Source of the DNA: Limosilactobacillus gorillae
GTDB taxonomy: Bacteria; Bacillota; Bacilli; Lactobacillales; Lactobacillaceae
Direction: 5' to 3'
Assembly (NCBI RefSeq): GCF_001293735.1
Contig: NZ_BCAH01000007.1
Span: 1-64,000 of the forward strand
DNA: 64,000 nucleotides
Shown: piece by piece, positions 49,869 to 58,532 of the stretch
Layout of the letters: every line of letters begins with the position of its first letter
Numbering within the stretch: the stretch's first letter is position 1
The notes under the pieces: model-generated
Database searches by the model: none
The model's input: the letters and a program-made list of their open reading frames with translations, nothing else
Told to the model about the DNA's origin: nothing
Translations under genes and position numbers: made by a program

Positions 49869-51077
49869 ATGTCAGGAAGGGATTACCTGCACATCTGGTA
49901 CGAAACCCAATTGGTCGCCACGCTTTTCTTCGTTCTCGTGATTAGTGGGTGGGAAGTTTATGTTGGGATCAATCAGGGCTACTTGATGATCTTTTTAGGT
50001 ATAATCATGGTACTTGGGCTGATTGTTTCCTCCCTACCAGCGGTTCCGCACTGGTTAGAACTGGTCAACCAGGGGCTCCAGGCCATCTTTCAACCCCTAA
50101 CTTTAATCATGGTTTGGGGGATCGTCACCCGTCAGATTATCGTGCGCCTGCACTTGCCGGCCCGTGGAGTGGTTGTGCTGGCGCTGTTGTATTATTTAAT
50201 TATGTTCGCCCCGTTTGCAAGCGAGATCGGCGGCCAATTCAAGTGGGCTGCCACTCGAATCGGTTATAGCTTCTTTTGGTTTTTAATGATTGTGGATGGG
50301 ATAACCATTTCCCTGCCGGTAAAGTTTGCTGGCCCGCCCGTTATACAGACAATTGCGGCCTCCGACGTTGTTGGGGCGCTGGCCTTTTTAATCACTGCTA
50401 TTACTCTGATGCGAGCCTGGAAACTTGCCTGGCCAGGTCTCTGGCCTAAGTTTGGCTGGGGCTGGTCGTGGTGGACTCTGGCGGCTTTAATCGTAATCGA
50501 CCTGCTCTTTACCGTTTACAACACGGTGGGAGGTAGTATCGTAAAGGGACTGGGCCATCGTCTCTTGGACGAGGGTAACATCTTGGTGGCCGTTAGTGCA
50601 GCCGTCAGTGAGGAGGCCCTCTTTCGCTTTGTCATCCTAACCGTCTTGTTGCTAGCCCTTCGGAATACACGATGGCAGCTAGGGCTGGCCATTACTAGCT
50701 CGGCCCTGCTCTTTGGCCTTGCTCACCTGCTTAACCTGACGACCCAGCCGTTAGCAATCACCCTTTATCAGGTGGTGGGGGTGACTGGCATCGGCCTCTT
50801 CTTTGCCATTGTATTCTTGTACACGGGCCAGCTTTGGTTGGTAATTCTAATGCATTTCTTGCTTGACTGGTTCTCCTTTAGTGTCAGTGGCACAACGGTG
50901 ATGAACGGAACGCCTGACTGGACCAACTGGTTGGCAGTACTGGTTGAACTAGCCATGTTTGCCTTGGTGACGATCTGGATGCTTAATGGTCGGCGACGGG
51001 TGGTAATTGAGCGCCACGCAAACCGCTTGATCGGTGAGGATCAACACTTTGGTTACCGACTTGATTTTCGCTTTTAA
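49869..51077 (+). CDS. CPBP-family intramembrane metalloprotease (CAAX type)
   Basis: The product is 402 aa with about 10 membrane segments. The first CPBP motif EEALFR (SEEALFRFVIL), the second as FGLAHLL and the third HFLLDW are all present. These glutamate/zinc-type enzymes cleave peptides in the membrane and often modify or confer immunity to bacteriocin-like peptides. The upstream extension (residues MIGGNE) is rejected because TTGGAGG serves ATG 49869. No bacteriocin gene is seen nearby. Confidence 0.9.
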   Translation: MSGRDYLHIWYETQLVATLFFVLVISGWEVYVGINQGYLMIFLGIIMVLGLIVSSLPAVPHWLELVNQGLQAIFQPLTLIMVWGIVTRQIIVRLHLPARGVVVLALLYYLIMFAPFASEIGGQFKWAATRIGYSFFWFLMIVDGITISLPVKFAGPPVIQTIAASDVVGALAFLITAITLMRAWKLAWPGLWPKFGWGWSWWTLAALIVIDLLFTVYNTVGGSIVKGLGHRLLDEGNILVAVSAAVSEEALFRFVILTVLLLALRNTRWQLGLAITSSALLFGLAHLLNLTTQPLAITLYQVVGVTGIGLFFAIVFLYTGQLWLVILMHFLLDWFSFSVSGTTVMNGTPDWTNWLAVLVELAMFALVTIWMLNGRRRVVIERHANRLIGEDQHFGYRLDFRF

Positions 51078-51315
51078 GTTATGATGGCTCTTCGCTAGGG
51101 TGATTAAATACTGCCAGCGGGGGGCTGTTTTGCTTCTATGGGGTTGGGTGAGTCAGTGACCGGGAAAAAGAATTTGGGCTAGTTGTTGGGCATGAAGGTT
51201 GTTAGCTTTTCCCGGGAAATAATCCTTATTGTGCTATCACCCGTTCCTTAATTAACGTCCTAGGTCGGAAATTTCTAAAGTTAGAAAATAAAATTAGGCT
51301 TGGCTAAAAAATCAA

Positions 51316-51391
51316 TTTACAATCATCGTAATTAGTGTAATACTAATTTACGAACATAGTTAGGGGGAACGTATCCGGGTTGCCGGCCCCC
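51316..51391 (+). promoter_or_regulatory. uspA promoter and leader hairpin
   Basis: TTTACA (51316-51321) and TAATAC (51338-51343), 16-base spacer. In the leader, GGGGG (51363-51367) pairs with CCCCC (51387-51391), with inner CCGG/CCGG stem, ending just before the GAGAGGAG ribosome site. It may control access to that site. The rest of the 51078-51315 gap shows no supported feature. Confidence 0.5.
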
Positions 51392-51410
51392 GAAAGAGAG
51401 GAGAAATTTC

Positions 51411-51887
51411 ATGTTTGAAATTAAGCCAAAAACGTTCCATAAGATCCTGGTCGGGGTTGATGATGCCCCCGACGCTCGGGCGGCCTTTGCCTACGCGGTG
51501 GGTAAGGCTAAGCGCGACGGAAGTGAGCTGGGGATTGTCTCGATTTACGAGACCAACTCAGTAAACGTCTTTCAAGCCCTTGATAAGGAATATGTTCACT
51601 CAAGCCGTCAGGACCTGGAAAAGCGGATCGACGAGTACGTTCAAGCCGCCATTGACTACGGGATCGACCCTAAGAAGATTACGGCCATTGTTGACGAAGG
51701 TGATCGCCCCGCTGAACGGATCTGTAACCACGTGATTCCGGAATTCCAACCGGACCTGTTGATTGTGGGGTCAATTAGCAAGCCGGGGAACCGGAAAGCG
51801 GTTGGTTCACAGGCCTCATACATGACTAAACACGCTGGGACGTCTGTCTTTGTGATTCGGACCGAAGAAGTACGGACCTACCAATAA
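51411..51887 (+). CDS. Universal stress protein UspA family
   Basis: The product is 158 aa, one Usp domain. It starts with FHKILVGVDDAPDARAAFAYA and carries the ATP-binding pattern VGSISKPGNRKAVGSQASYM, then VFVIRTEE. These proteins bind ATP and help survival under starvation or acid. GAGAGGAG lies before ATG 51411. The structured leader suggests translational control. Confidence 0.95.
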   Translation: MFEIKPKTFHKILVGVDDAPDARAAFAYAVGKAKRDGSELGIVSIYETNSVNVFQALDKEYVHSSRQDLEKRIDEYVQAAIDYGIDPKKITAIVDEGDRPAERICNHVIPEFQPDLLIVGSISKPGNRKAVGSQASYMTKHAGTSVFVIRTEEVRTYQ

Positions 51888-51897
51888 CATCCTATTT

Positions 51898-51933
51898 AAA
51901 AAGGGCGTGGCCAAAGCTGGTTACGCCCTTTTT
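51898..51933 (+). terminator. Terminator after uspA
   Basis: AAAAAGGGCGT pairs with ACGCCCTTTTT. Confidence 0.9.
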
Positions 51934-51981
51934 AGGTTTTATAGCTATTCTAATTTAGTTAGTAAAATCAGTTAAAAGTGG

Positions 51982-52009
51982 TTGCTTTTATAGTTAGTTA
52001 TATTATAAT
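51982..52009 (+). promoter_or_regulatory. Promoter of the VIT operon
   Basis: TTGCTT (51982-51987), 16-base spacer, TATAAT (52004-52009). Confidence 0.6.
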
Positions 52010-52040
52010 GATTCTAAAGTAACTGAAAAGGAGTGTTATC

Positions 52041-52724
52041 GTGGCGAAAAAACAAGTTTCCTTAGCACGGCGGATTAACATCTTACGGGCTAGCGTAATG
52101 GGAGCCAATGACGGGATCATTTCAGTGGCCGGAATTGTTATTGGGGTGGCGGCCGCCACGAGTAACGGTTATTCAATTTTAATTGCTGGCCTATCAGGAG
52201 CCTTGGCCGGGACAATTTCGATGGCAATGGGTGAATACGTGTCCGTTTCAACTCAAAAGGACTCCCAGCGAATGGCCCTGATTGAAGAGAAGGAACGCCT
52301 TGATGAAAACTACCAGAGTGAATATGACTTTGTGAAGCAACGGTACCTGGACCAAGGGATTGCCCCGGAGCTTGCTGACCAAGCTACCCGTGAATTAATG
52401 GAAAAGGATGCCCTGGGGACGGTTGTTTTAGAGCGCCACGGCTTTAACCCCCACGAATTTACCAGCCCCTACGCCGCAGCCATTGCCTCCTTTATTTCCT
52501 TCCCGCTGGGTTCCCTCTTACCGATGGTGGCGGTAATGATGACCCCGGCTAAGGTGCGAATCGAGGCAACGGTGGGGGCCGTCTTAGTTGCCCTTTGTAT
52601 CACTGGGTATTTTGCGGCCGTCCTGGGTGATGCAAAGCGGGGTAAGTCGGTGGTCCGAAACGTGGTAGCCGGTTTGCTCACGATGGGCGTAACCTTCATT
52701 ATCGGCCAACTTTTGGCTCGTTAA
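52041..52724 (+). CDS. VIT/CCC1-family iron/manganese transporter
   Basis: The product is 227 aa with five membrane segments. The family motif GANDGIISVAGIVIGVAAAT in segment 1, GEYVSVSTQKDSQ before the cytosolic metal-binding helix pair and FISFPLGSLLPM are present. Eukaryotic members load Fe or Mn into vacuoles in exchange for protons; bacterial ones likely export these metals. Start is GTG 52041 after AAAAGGAG. It ends 17 bases before its paralogue. Confidence 0.92.
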   Translation: MAKKQVSLARRINILRASVMGANDGIISVAGIVIGVAAATSNGYSILIAGLSGALAGTISMAMGEYVSVSTQKDSQRMALIEEKERLDENYQSEYDFVKQRYLDQGIAPELADQATRELMEKDALGTVVLERHGFNPHEFTSPYAAAIASFISFPLGSLLPMVAVMMTPAKVRIEATVGAVLVALCITGYFAAVLGDAKRGKSVVRNVVAGLLTMGVTFIIGQLLAR

Positions 52725-52741
52725 GTTAAGGAGGGATTGAT

Positions 52742-53437
52742 GTGCAAGAAGTTAAGGTAAAAGATCTTCATAAGCAGACGATGGAGGAACGACTCAATAC
52801 CTTGCGAGCAGGGGTATTGGGGTCCAATGACGGGATACTAACCGTTGTCGGGGTGCTGGTTTCGGTGGCTGCGGCCACGGCTGACCAGTTTATGATCTTA
52901 ATTGCTGGCTTGGCCGACCTCTTGGCCTGTGCCTTTTCAATGGCCTCGGGAGAATATGCCTCGGTATCAACCCAAAAGGACACCGAAAAAGCGGCGGTGG
53001 CAAAGGAAGCGGCCCTCTTGAAAACGGACTGGGCTGGCGAGCTCCAGGCAGTTAGTGATTATTACCGTGGTAAAGGTCTCAGTAAACAGACGGCTGAAGC
53101 GATTGCCGAGGACCTGATGAATAAGTCACCGTTAAAGACGGTGGTTCGAGTCAAGTATGACATTGAGCTGGGGCACTACCTAAATCCCTGGGATGCGGCC
53201 TTTGCCTCCCTGTTTGCGGCATCCCTCGGGGGGATCTTACCACTGATGGCAATGATTCTGACCCCGGCAGGCTATAAGTGGCCCACTACGATCCTGGCAG
53301 TCATTCTCTCGTCGGCCTTAACCGGCTATATCTCCTCCAAATTGGGCAATGGTTTGGTCAAGGTGGCAGTAATCAGAAACATCGTTATCGGTTTGATCAC
53401 GATCATTATTCACTATGGAGTTGGAAAATTATTTTAG
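52742..53437 (+). CDS. VIT/CCC1-family transporter, tandem paralogue
   Basis: The product is 231 aa, same fold as the preceding gene: GSNDGILTVVGVLVSVAAAT, SGEYASVSTQKDTEK, SLFAASLGGILPLMAMILTP. Start is GTG 52742 with AAGGAGGG 7 bases before. The two differ mainly in the cytosolic acidic helices (ERLDENYQSEY against ALLKTDWAGEL), which may set metal preference or allow heterodimers. They form one operon with a terminator at 53447. Confidence 0.92.
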   Translation: MQEVKVKDLHKQTMEERLNTLRAGVLGSNDGILTVVGVLVSVAAATADQFMILIAGLADLLACAFSMASGEYASVSTQKDTEKAAVAKEAALLKTDWAGELQAVSDYYRGKGLSKQTAEAIAEDLMNKSPLKTVVRVKYDIELGHYLNPWDAAFASLFAASLGGILPLMAMILTPAGYKWPTTILAVILSSALTGYISSKLGNGLVKVAVIRNIVIGLITIIIHYGVGKLF

Positions 53438-53446
53438 GTAAATAGC

Positions 53447-53490
53447 AACGCCCCTCTGCGTTCGGTGGAAACATAGAGGGGCGTTGTTTT
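53447..53490. terminator. Terminator between VIT operon and CDF gene
   Basis: 11-bp stem AACGCCCCTCT / AGAGGGGCGTT, then GTTTT. Confidence 0.9.
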
Positions 53491-53496
53491 AGTTAA

Positions 53497-54402
53497 TTAT
53501 TGACAAATACTTTGACGGTCCGGCGGGGTATCGAAGAGGTCCTCATCTTGACCCCGTAAACACTCGGGTTGGATGGTTACGTGGCAGATCCCATACTTAG
53601 TCTTGAGCAGCTTTTCAGCCTGGTGATAGACGGTTTCAACTTGACTCAAGAGCATGTCCTGGCAGTTTAGGTGGGCAGAGAAGATAATTCGGTGTTCGTC
53701 AATCGACCAGGCGTGAACGTGGTGGACGTTGACGACCCCGTCAATTTTTAGGAGGTCGTGTTTGATTTGATCGTAATCAAGCCGGGGTGCGGATTGCATC
53801 AGGATACTGAGGGTCTGGTGAATAATTGGCAGTGCCTCGTAGCCGATGTAGACCGCTACGGCAATGGTTAAAGCAGGATCCAGCCAGGGAACGTTGAAGA
53901 AGGTTAAGATAATCCCGCCAATGATGACGGCCACCGAGGATAAAGCGTCGGATAGGACGTGCAGGTAAGTGGCTTTAACGTTCAGGCTGTGGCGGCTACC
54001 CCGGTGCAAGAGAAGGGCAGAGGCGAGGTTGGCTAAGAGTCCGACGACCGCCACCGTCAGCATGACCGGCCCGTTAATGTGTTCGGGGTGTTGGAAGTGT
54101 TTGATGGCCTCGACGATCAAAAAGAGGGAAACAATGATCAGAAAAAGGGCGTTGAGCATTGCTGCTAGGATCTCGGCTCGCCGGTAGCCATAGGTGCGCC
54201 GGTGATTTTCCGGTCGCCCGGCAATCGACTGGGCGACATACCCCATCACAATCGACAGCGAATCGCCTAAGTTGTGAAAGGCATCTGAAAGTAGGGCTAG
54301 ACTTCCCGATAGAAGACCCCCAATGATCTCTAGGACCGTGATAGCAACGTTTAAAATGGTAACGGTAAAAAAACGTCCACCGCTAATCTGGTGGTTATGC
54401 AT
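53497..54402 (-). CDS. Cation diffusion facilitator metal exporter
   Basis: The product is 301 aa with six membrane segments. Zinc-site residues are LLSDAFHNLGDS in segment 2 and TYLHVLSDALSSV in segment 5 (H-x-x-x-D pairs). The cytosolic domain carries HVHAWSIDEHRIIFSAHL, typical of the CzcD/ZitB group, which expels Zn2+ in exchange for H+. It diverges from the DtxR/MntR gene with 150 bases between, so the regulator may control it. Ribosome site GGAGGAG before ATG 54402. Confidence 0.94.
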   Translation of the reverse strand: MHNHQISGGRFFTVTILNVAITVLEIIGGLLSGSLALLSDAFHNLGDSLSIVMGYVAQSIAGRPENHRRTYGYRRAEILAAMLNALFLIIVSLFLIVEAIKHFQHPEHINGPVMLTVAVVGLLANLASALLLHRGSRHSLNVKATYLHVLSDALSSVAVIIGGIILTFFNVPWLDPALTIAVAVYIGYEALPIIHQTLSILMQSAPRLDYDQIKHDLLKIDGVVNVHHVHAWSIDEHRIIFSAHLNCQDMLLSQVETVYHQAEKLLKTKYGICHVTIQPECLRGQDEDLFDTPPDRQSICQ

Positions 54403-54447
54403 GTTGCTCCTCCCGTAGAAGTAAAATTAATTCCTTGAAAACAAAAG

Positions 54448-54488
54448 TTTAGGTTATCCAAATCGTTAAATTAATGATATGCTATAAT
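54448..54488 (+). promoter_or_regulatory. DtxR-like box and extended -10 of the metalloregulator gene
   Basis: TTTAGGTTATCCAAA (54448-54462) matches the DtxR/MntR half-site TTAGGTTAnCC. TGCTATAAT (54480-54488) is an extended -10. Self-regulation and control of the divergent exporter gene are inferred. Confidence 0.5.
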
Positions 54489-54552
54489 CATTCTGGATTC
54501 AACCGGACAAAGTGATCCATATGAAAAAGAAAGAAGGTTTGGGGCGATAACA

Positions 54553-55212
54553 ATGACGCCGATGAAAGAAGATTATTTAAAGATTATCTTTGAACTAGGG
54601 GGAGGACGTAAGAAGGTTTCCAACAAGGAAATTTCATTAGGACTGGGAATTGCTGCCGGGTCCGTTACCGAAATGATTACCAAGTTGTCCGACGAGGGCT
54701 TGGTAGAACACGAACCGTACGCAGGGATCGCTCTGACGGAAAAGGGAGGACGCTACGCAGCCGAATTGGTTCGTAAGCACCGTCTGTGGGAAAGCTTCTT
54801 GGTAGATAAGCTACACTATAATATGACTGACGTCCATCCTGAGGCTGAAGTTTTGGAACACAAGACCAGTGATCACTTGGCAACCGCCTTAGATGATTTC
54901 TTGGGTCACCCGGCGTACTGCCCGCATGGCGGGGTGATTCCGAGTGCTAACGGTCACTTTACCAACATCAGCCACCGGATGCTGGCCGATGGCAAAGACG
55001 GCGAAGAAGTAATTATTGAACGTTTCTTGGACAACCATGACCTACTAACCTATTTAAGCGAAGTGGGGTTAAGGTTACGGGATCACATCAAAATTTTAAA
55101 GCACGAACCCTTTGAGGGACCCGTGGTTGTAGAACGGTTGACGGATGAAGAAAAGCTAAACATCTCTTACAAAGCCGCCCATAACGTTTTTATTGCCTCT
55201 GAAGAAAAATAA
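54553..55212 (+). CDS. DtxR/MntR-family metal-dependent regulator
   Basis: The product is 219 aa. The winged helix reads MKEDYLKIIFELG, then VSNKEISLGLGIAAGSVTEMITKL. The dimer/metal domain has the HRLWESFLVDKLHYNMTDVHPEAEVLEH ligands, with His and Glu in place, and a C-terminal SH3-like FeoA part. It represses uptake genes or switches on exporters when Mn2+ or Fe2+ is high. It sits between a CDF exporter and a cold-shock gene, and 1.1 kb after the VIT pair, forming a metal-homeostasis neighbourhood. Confidence 0.92.
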   Translation: MTPMKEDYLKIIFELGGGRKKVSNKEISLGLGIAAGSVTEMITKLSDEGLVEHEPYAGIALTEKGGRYAAELVRKHRLWESFLVDKLHYNMTDVHPEAEVLEHKTSDHLATALDDFLGHPAYCPHGGVIPSANGHFTNISHRMLADGKDGEEVIIERFLDNHDLLTYLSEVGLRLRDHIKILKHEPFEGPVVVERLTDEEKLNISYKAAHNVFIASEEK

Positions 55213-55359
55213 GTAGCTTTATGACGGGGACCATGCTATAGTCGTAAAGTAGTTTAACTCGGGTATGAATGGTAAATTGTTTCATTGAAGGAATCTCCCA
55301 ATTTGCTCAGGTAGAATTACCAAGTTTGATACATTTGTTTTACACAGGAGGATTCATTT

Positions 55360-55560
55360 ATGGAACAAGGGACTGTTAAGTGGTTTAATGACGAAAAAGG
55401 TTACGGGTTCATTTCCCGCGAAGCTGGTGACGACGTGTTCGTTCACTTCTCTGCCATCCAAGGCGACGGCTTCAAGACTTTGGAAGAAGGCCAAGCGGTA
55501 ACGTTCGATGTTGAAACCGGCGACCGTGGACTCCAAGCAGCCAACGTTTCCAAGGCTTAA
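55360..55560 (+). CDS. Cold shock protein, CspA family
   Basis: The product is 66 aa. RNP1 is GYGFISRE and RNP2 is VFVHFSAIQ, with the [10 protein letters not shown] start. It binds single-stranded RNA and DNA and melts mRNA structure. ACAGGAGG precedes ATG 55360. A leader of over 100 bases with no ORF lies upstream, as is usual for cold-shock genes, which are controlled by mRNA folding. A strong terminator follows. Confidence 0.97.
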   Translation: MEQGTVKWFNDEKGYGFISREAGDDVFVHFSAIQGDGFKTLEEGQAVTFDVETGDRGLQAANVSKA

Positions 55561-55569
55561 TCTTTTCAA

Positions 55570-55600
55570 GGGCGGTGCCTACCAGGCACCGCCCTTTTTT
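55570..55600 (+). terminator. Terminator after csp
   Basis: Perfect 10-bp stem GGGCGGTGCC / GGCACCGCCC, then six T. Confidence 0.95.
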
Positions 55601-55670
55601 GTGTCAAACTATTGCCAATTATGGGGGCGCCCTTGCATAATAAGTCTATTGAATGAGGGGGCGACCAGAA

Positions 55671-56420
55671 GTGACGCAGGAAGAAATGAATCTCGCTGTC
55701 AGCACCTGCCTGCTGGCGGGCCAGATCCTAATTGAAAATGGCTCAAACATGGAACGGGTTAACGACACCATGTACCGGATTGCAGCCAACGCAGGCTTGA
55801 AATCCTTTCAGGCCTTTACGACTGTAACTGGGGTGGTAGCGTCATCAGACCACTGTGCCAACGCTCAGGTGGTCGATGTTCGGATTCGACGTAACGATTT
55901 AACTAGGATTGCCCAGGTTAACGCCATTTCCCGTGATTTTGCCGACCATAAGATCGAACTCAAGGAGGCCTATCAACGCCTGAGCATGGTGGACCAGACT
56001 TCTACCAAGCAGCCGGTTTTATTGCAATGCTTGGCGGCGGCGATCATGAGCTTTACCCTAATGATTGTCTTTACTGGCGATACTCAGGACACCCTGGCGG
56101 CCTTTTTAGTTGGTGGGAGCTCGTATTGGGTCTATCTCTGGTTGGTAAGCACCTTCAGGGTTCGGTACTTAGGTGAATTTTGTACCGCCCTTATGATCGG
56201 TGCTCTCGCCAGTACGGTCGTGCACTTTGGCTTGGCTCAGCGGGTTGATGATATCATCATCGGTTCGATTATGTCGCTAGTGCCGGGGGTGCCAATTACT
56301 AACGCCGCTCGCGATATTGTTTCCGGTAACGGTATTTCGGGAATTACCCGCATGCTAGAGGCCCTGCTGACGGCCGCGGCAATCGGGTGCGCGATTGTCT
56401 TAGTCTTGCGCTACCTATAG
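55671..56420 (+). CDS. ThrE-type exporter, N-terminal subunit (split form)
   Basis: The product is 249 aa. The DUF1212 signature reads GSNMERVNDTMYRIAANAG and FTTVTGVVASSDHCANAQVV, followed by five membrane segments. GTG 55671 is chosen because GAGGGGG ends 8 bases before it; ATG 55653 is the alternative. It overlaps no other gene and is followed 10 bases later by the C-terminal half. Together they would export threonine or serine. Its fused counterpart is at 36747. Confidence 0.85.
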   Translation: MTQEEMNLAVSTCLLAGQILIENGSNMERVNDTMYRIAANAGLKSFQAFTTVTGVVASSDHCANAQVVDVRIRRNDLTRIAQVNAISRDFADHKIELKEAYQRLSMVDQTSTKQPVLLQCLAAAIMSFTLMIVFTGDTQDTLAAFLVGGSSYWVYLWLVSTFRVRYLGEFCTALMIGALASTVVHFGLAQRVDDIIIGSIMSLVPGVPITNAARDIVSGNGISGITRMLEALLTAAAIGCAIVLVLRYL

Positions 56421-56430
56421 GAGGAGGAAA

Positions 56431-56919
56431 ATGATCGAACGTTTATTGATCCACTTTGGCTTTGCCTTTGTGGCAACAATTTGTTTTGCCATTTTGCTAA
56501 ACGTTCCCCGGCACGCCTTCCTGGCCGGCGGGCTGATTGGAGGGACTACCTGGGATCTGTATGTAGTTATCTACTATCATTTGCACGTCGGCTTAGCCTT
56601 ATCTAATTTGGTAGCGGCAATTTTAATCGGTATTTTATCGATGGTAGCCGCCAAGCTTCAGCGTCAGCCGATGATTTTGTATAATGTTCCGGCCCTGGTG
56701 CCCTTTGTACCAGGCGGCCAAGCCTATAAGGTGGTTCGCTACTTTGTCTTAGGAAATTACGGGGTGTCCTTAGGCTACCTCTACCAGGTGATCGTGATCG
56801 CTGGGGCCATCACGCTAGGCTTCGGGCTTGGGGACCTAATTAACACGGCTATTTACGGGCGCCATCACTGGCATGCCGCCCCCTTTAGTCAGTTAAAGGG
56901 TTGGAAAAAGCGTGATTGA
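56431..56919 (+). CDS. ThrE-type exporter, C-terminal subunit (split form)
   Basis: The product is 162 aa, matching the DUF3815/ThrE_2 segment with five membrane helices (FAFVATICFAILLNVPRHAFLAGG-like start and NVPALVPFVPGGQAYKVVRY). Its ribosome site GGAGGAGG overlaps the stop of the preceding gene, so the two subunits are made in step. Confidence 0.88.
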   Translation: MIERLLIHFGFAFVATICFAILLNVPRHAFLAGGLIGGTTWDLYVVIYYHLHVGLALSNLVAAILIGILSMVAAKLQRQPMILYNVPALVPFVPGGQAYKVVRYFVLGNYGVSLGYLYQVIVIAGAITLGFGLGDLINTAIYGRHHWHAAPFSQLKGWKKRD

Positions 56920-56973
56920 GACCCGACATCGTGGTATACTCAGCTCATACTTTACAAATGGAGAATCATAAAG

Positions 56974-57642
56974 ATGTTAATTGAACGAGATCCAAAGCGT
57001 CCGATGCGCCTGATCGTAGCGGCAGTCATTTTCGTGGTGGTTGCGGCCATGGTCTACAAAAATTCGATGTTAATCACAACGGTGGACACGGTCTTCCAAG
57101 CCCTCTTTGCCTCCAGCAAGACGACGGGCTTTGTCCACGGCCTGATGACCATGACAGCCTTTTTGGCTAGTCCCAAGATGGATATTATCTGGGTATTAGT
57201 GATTGCCTTTTTCCTCTGGGGCTTTAAGGGAAAAATCCCGGCTCTGTGGGCACTATTTACCCTCTTTGGGGGAGACGTGCTAGGGGTAATTATCAAGCAT
57301 ATCATCAAGCGAGAACGACCAGCACAACACCTGGCTTCCGACACGGGCTTCTCGTTCCCAAGTGGCCACGTCCTGGGCTTCTTCCTGGTGGCGGCGATTA
57401 TTAGCCTGGTGGTGGTTCCCTTAATTAAGAGCGGGGCCATTCGGGTGATCATTCAGCTGGTTCTAATCTTTGCCGTTGTTTTAGTGGCTATTTCCCGGGT
57501 TTACCTGCAGGCCCACTACCCATCCGACACGATTGGGGCAATGTTGCTAGCTTACACGTGGTTACAATTTGCGGAGGCCCTGTACGTCGGCTACGCAGCG
57601 CAACTGCGGAACTTAAGACTGACACACAACTCCTGGTATTAA
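56974..57642 (+). CDS. PAP2-superfamily membrane phosphatase
   Basis: The product is 222 aa with six membrane segments. PAP2 motifs are KHIIKRERPAQHL, FSFPSGHVLGFF and ISRVYLQAHYPSDTIGA. It shares the R-E-R-P and F-P-S-G-H-V-L-G stretches with the paralogue at 11718. It probably dephosphorylates phosphatidylglycerol phosphate or undecaprenyl pyrophosphate. Its ribosome site is AATGGAGAATCATAAAG before ATG. Confidence 0.92.
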   Translation: MLIERDPKRPMRLIVAAVIFVVVAAMVYKNSMLITTVDTVFQALFASSKTTGFVHGLMTMTAFLASPKMDIIWVLVIAFFLWGFKGKIPALWALFTLFGGDVLGVIIKHIIKRERPAQHLASDTGFSFPSGHVLGFFLVAAIISLVVVPLIKSGAIRVIIQLVLIFAVVLVAISRVYLQAHYPSDTIGAMLLAYTWLQFAEALYVGYAAQLRNLRLTHNSWY

Positions 57643-57646
57643 AAAT

Positions 57647-57677
57647 AAAGGCCGGCGCCCATCTGGTGCCGGCCTTT
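57647..57677. terminator. Terminator between PAP2 and esterase genes
   Basis: Perfect 10-bp stem AAAGGCCGGC / GCCGGCCTTT. Confidence 0.85.
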
Positions 57678-57681
57678 AATG

Positions 57682-58488
57682 TTAGTTAAGGGTTTGCTTG
57701 AGCCACTCGTCCGCCAGGGTAACCCAGTGGTGAACGTGGGGCCTGTGGGGCTCTTCTTCTGGACCAACTAGATCGGTGGCGATATCCATAGCGTGGGGAC
57801 CGCCATCAAAGAGGTGAATTTCCTGGGAAATATTTTCCTGCTGGAGGGCTTGAACGTAGTTAAGGGTGTTTTGAACTGTGATTAAGGGGTCGGTGACCGT
57901 TCCCCAAGTAAAGGTTGGCCGGCAGTCGGCGTTGACATGGTAGCTAGCGCTAAACCTTTCTGGGTCGTTGGTCCACTTTGGCATGGTGGCTGGGTTTGGG
58001 AAGCCTAGGTCCAGGTCAATAACCGGGTAGCCCAGCACGGCAGCGTCAAAGTGACAGGCTTCTTCGCTTAGCCCGCTGGCTTCTTTTAGCCAGCCACTCT
58101 TCCAGTAGTCGTTGTAAAGGGCGACAATTTGACCTCCGGCGGAAAAGCCCATTACCGCCACCTTACCCGTGAGGGACCAGTCATTTTGGTGTTGGTGTAC
58201 TAAATTGACGGCCTGGGCGAGGTCGAGAAGTGGGGAGGGGTAGAGCGGGGTTGCCTCGTCAACAAAGCTGTAACGTAATACGAAAACCTGAAAGCCGCGG
58301 GCTAAAAAGGCCAGCGCCGTTTTTTCGGACTCTTCTTCCGGAATGTGGGTCATCGATCCGCCTGGGACAAAGACCAGGGCCGGAAAGGCTTGGACCGGTG
58401 CCTTGGGAGTCGGGGTTTGTAGGTAGGCAGTCAGGGTTGCCGGGGTAGGGTGCTTGCTTGTGGTAAGTGAAAGTGTTTTAATTTCCAT
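57682..58488 (-). CDS. Alpha/beta hydrolase, BD-FAE/acetyl-esterase-like
   Basis: The product is 268 aa. The oxyanion-region motif is VFVPGGSMTH and the nucleophile elbow is VMGFSAGGQIVALY. Late Asp and His are in TWGTVTDPLITVQNT and FDGGPHAMDIAT. The group includes bacterial esterases that act on short acyl or feruloyl esters; the substrate is not known. AAAGGAAG lies before ATG 58488. It has a 44-base gap to the divergent GNAT gene. Confidence 0.9.
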   Translation of the reverse strand: MEIKTLSLTTSKHPTPATLTAYLQTPTPKAPVQAFPALVFVPGGSMTHIPEEESEKTALAFLARGFQVFVLRYSFVDEATPLYPSPLLDLAQAVNLVHQHQNDWSLTGKVAVMGFSAGGQIVALYNDYWKSGWLKEASGLSEEACHFDAAVLGYPVIDLDLGFPNPATMPKWTNDPERFSASYHVNADCRPTFTWGTVTDPLITVQNTLNYVQALQQENISQEIHLFDGGPHAMDIATDLVGPEEEPHRPHVHHWVTLADEWLKQTLN

Positions 58489-58532
58489 TACAAACTTCCT
58501 TTCAATAATTTGGAATCCATGGGGTAATTATA

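Noticed and set aside
49869-51077. CPBP protease as immunity gene of a bacteriocin locus
   Set aside because: No bacteriocin precursor or transporter was seen within several kilobases.
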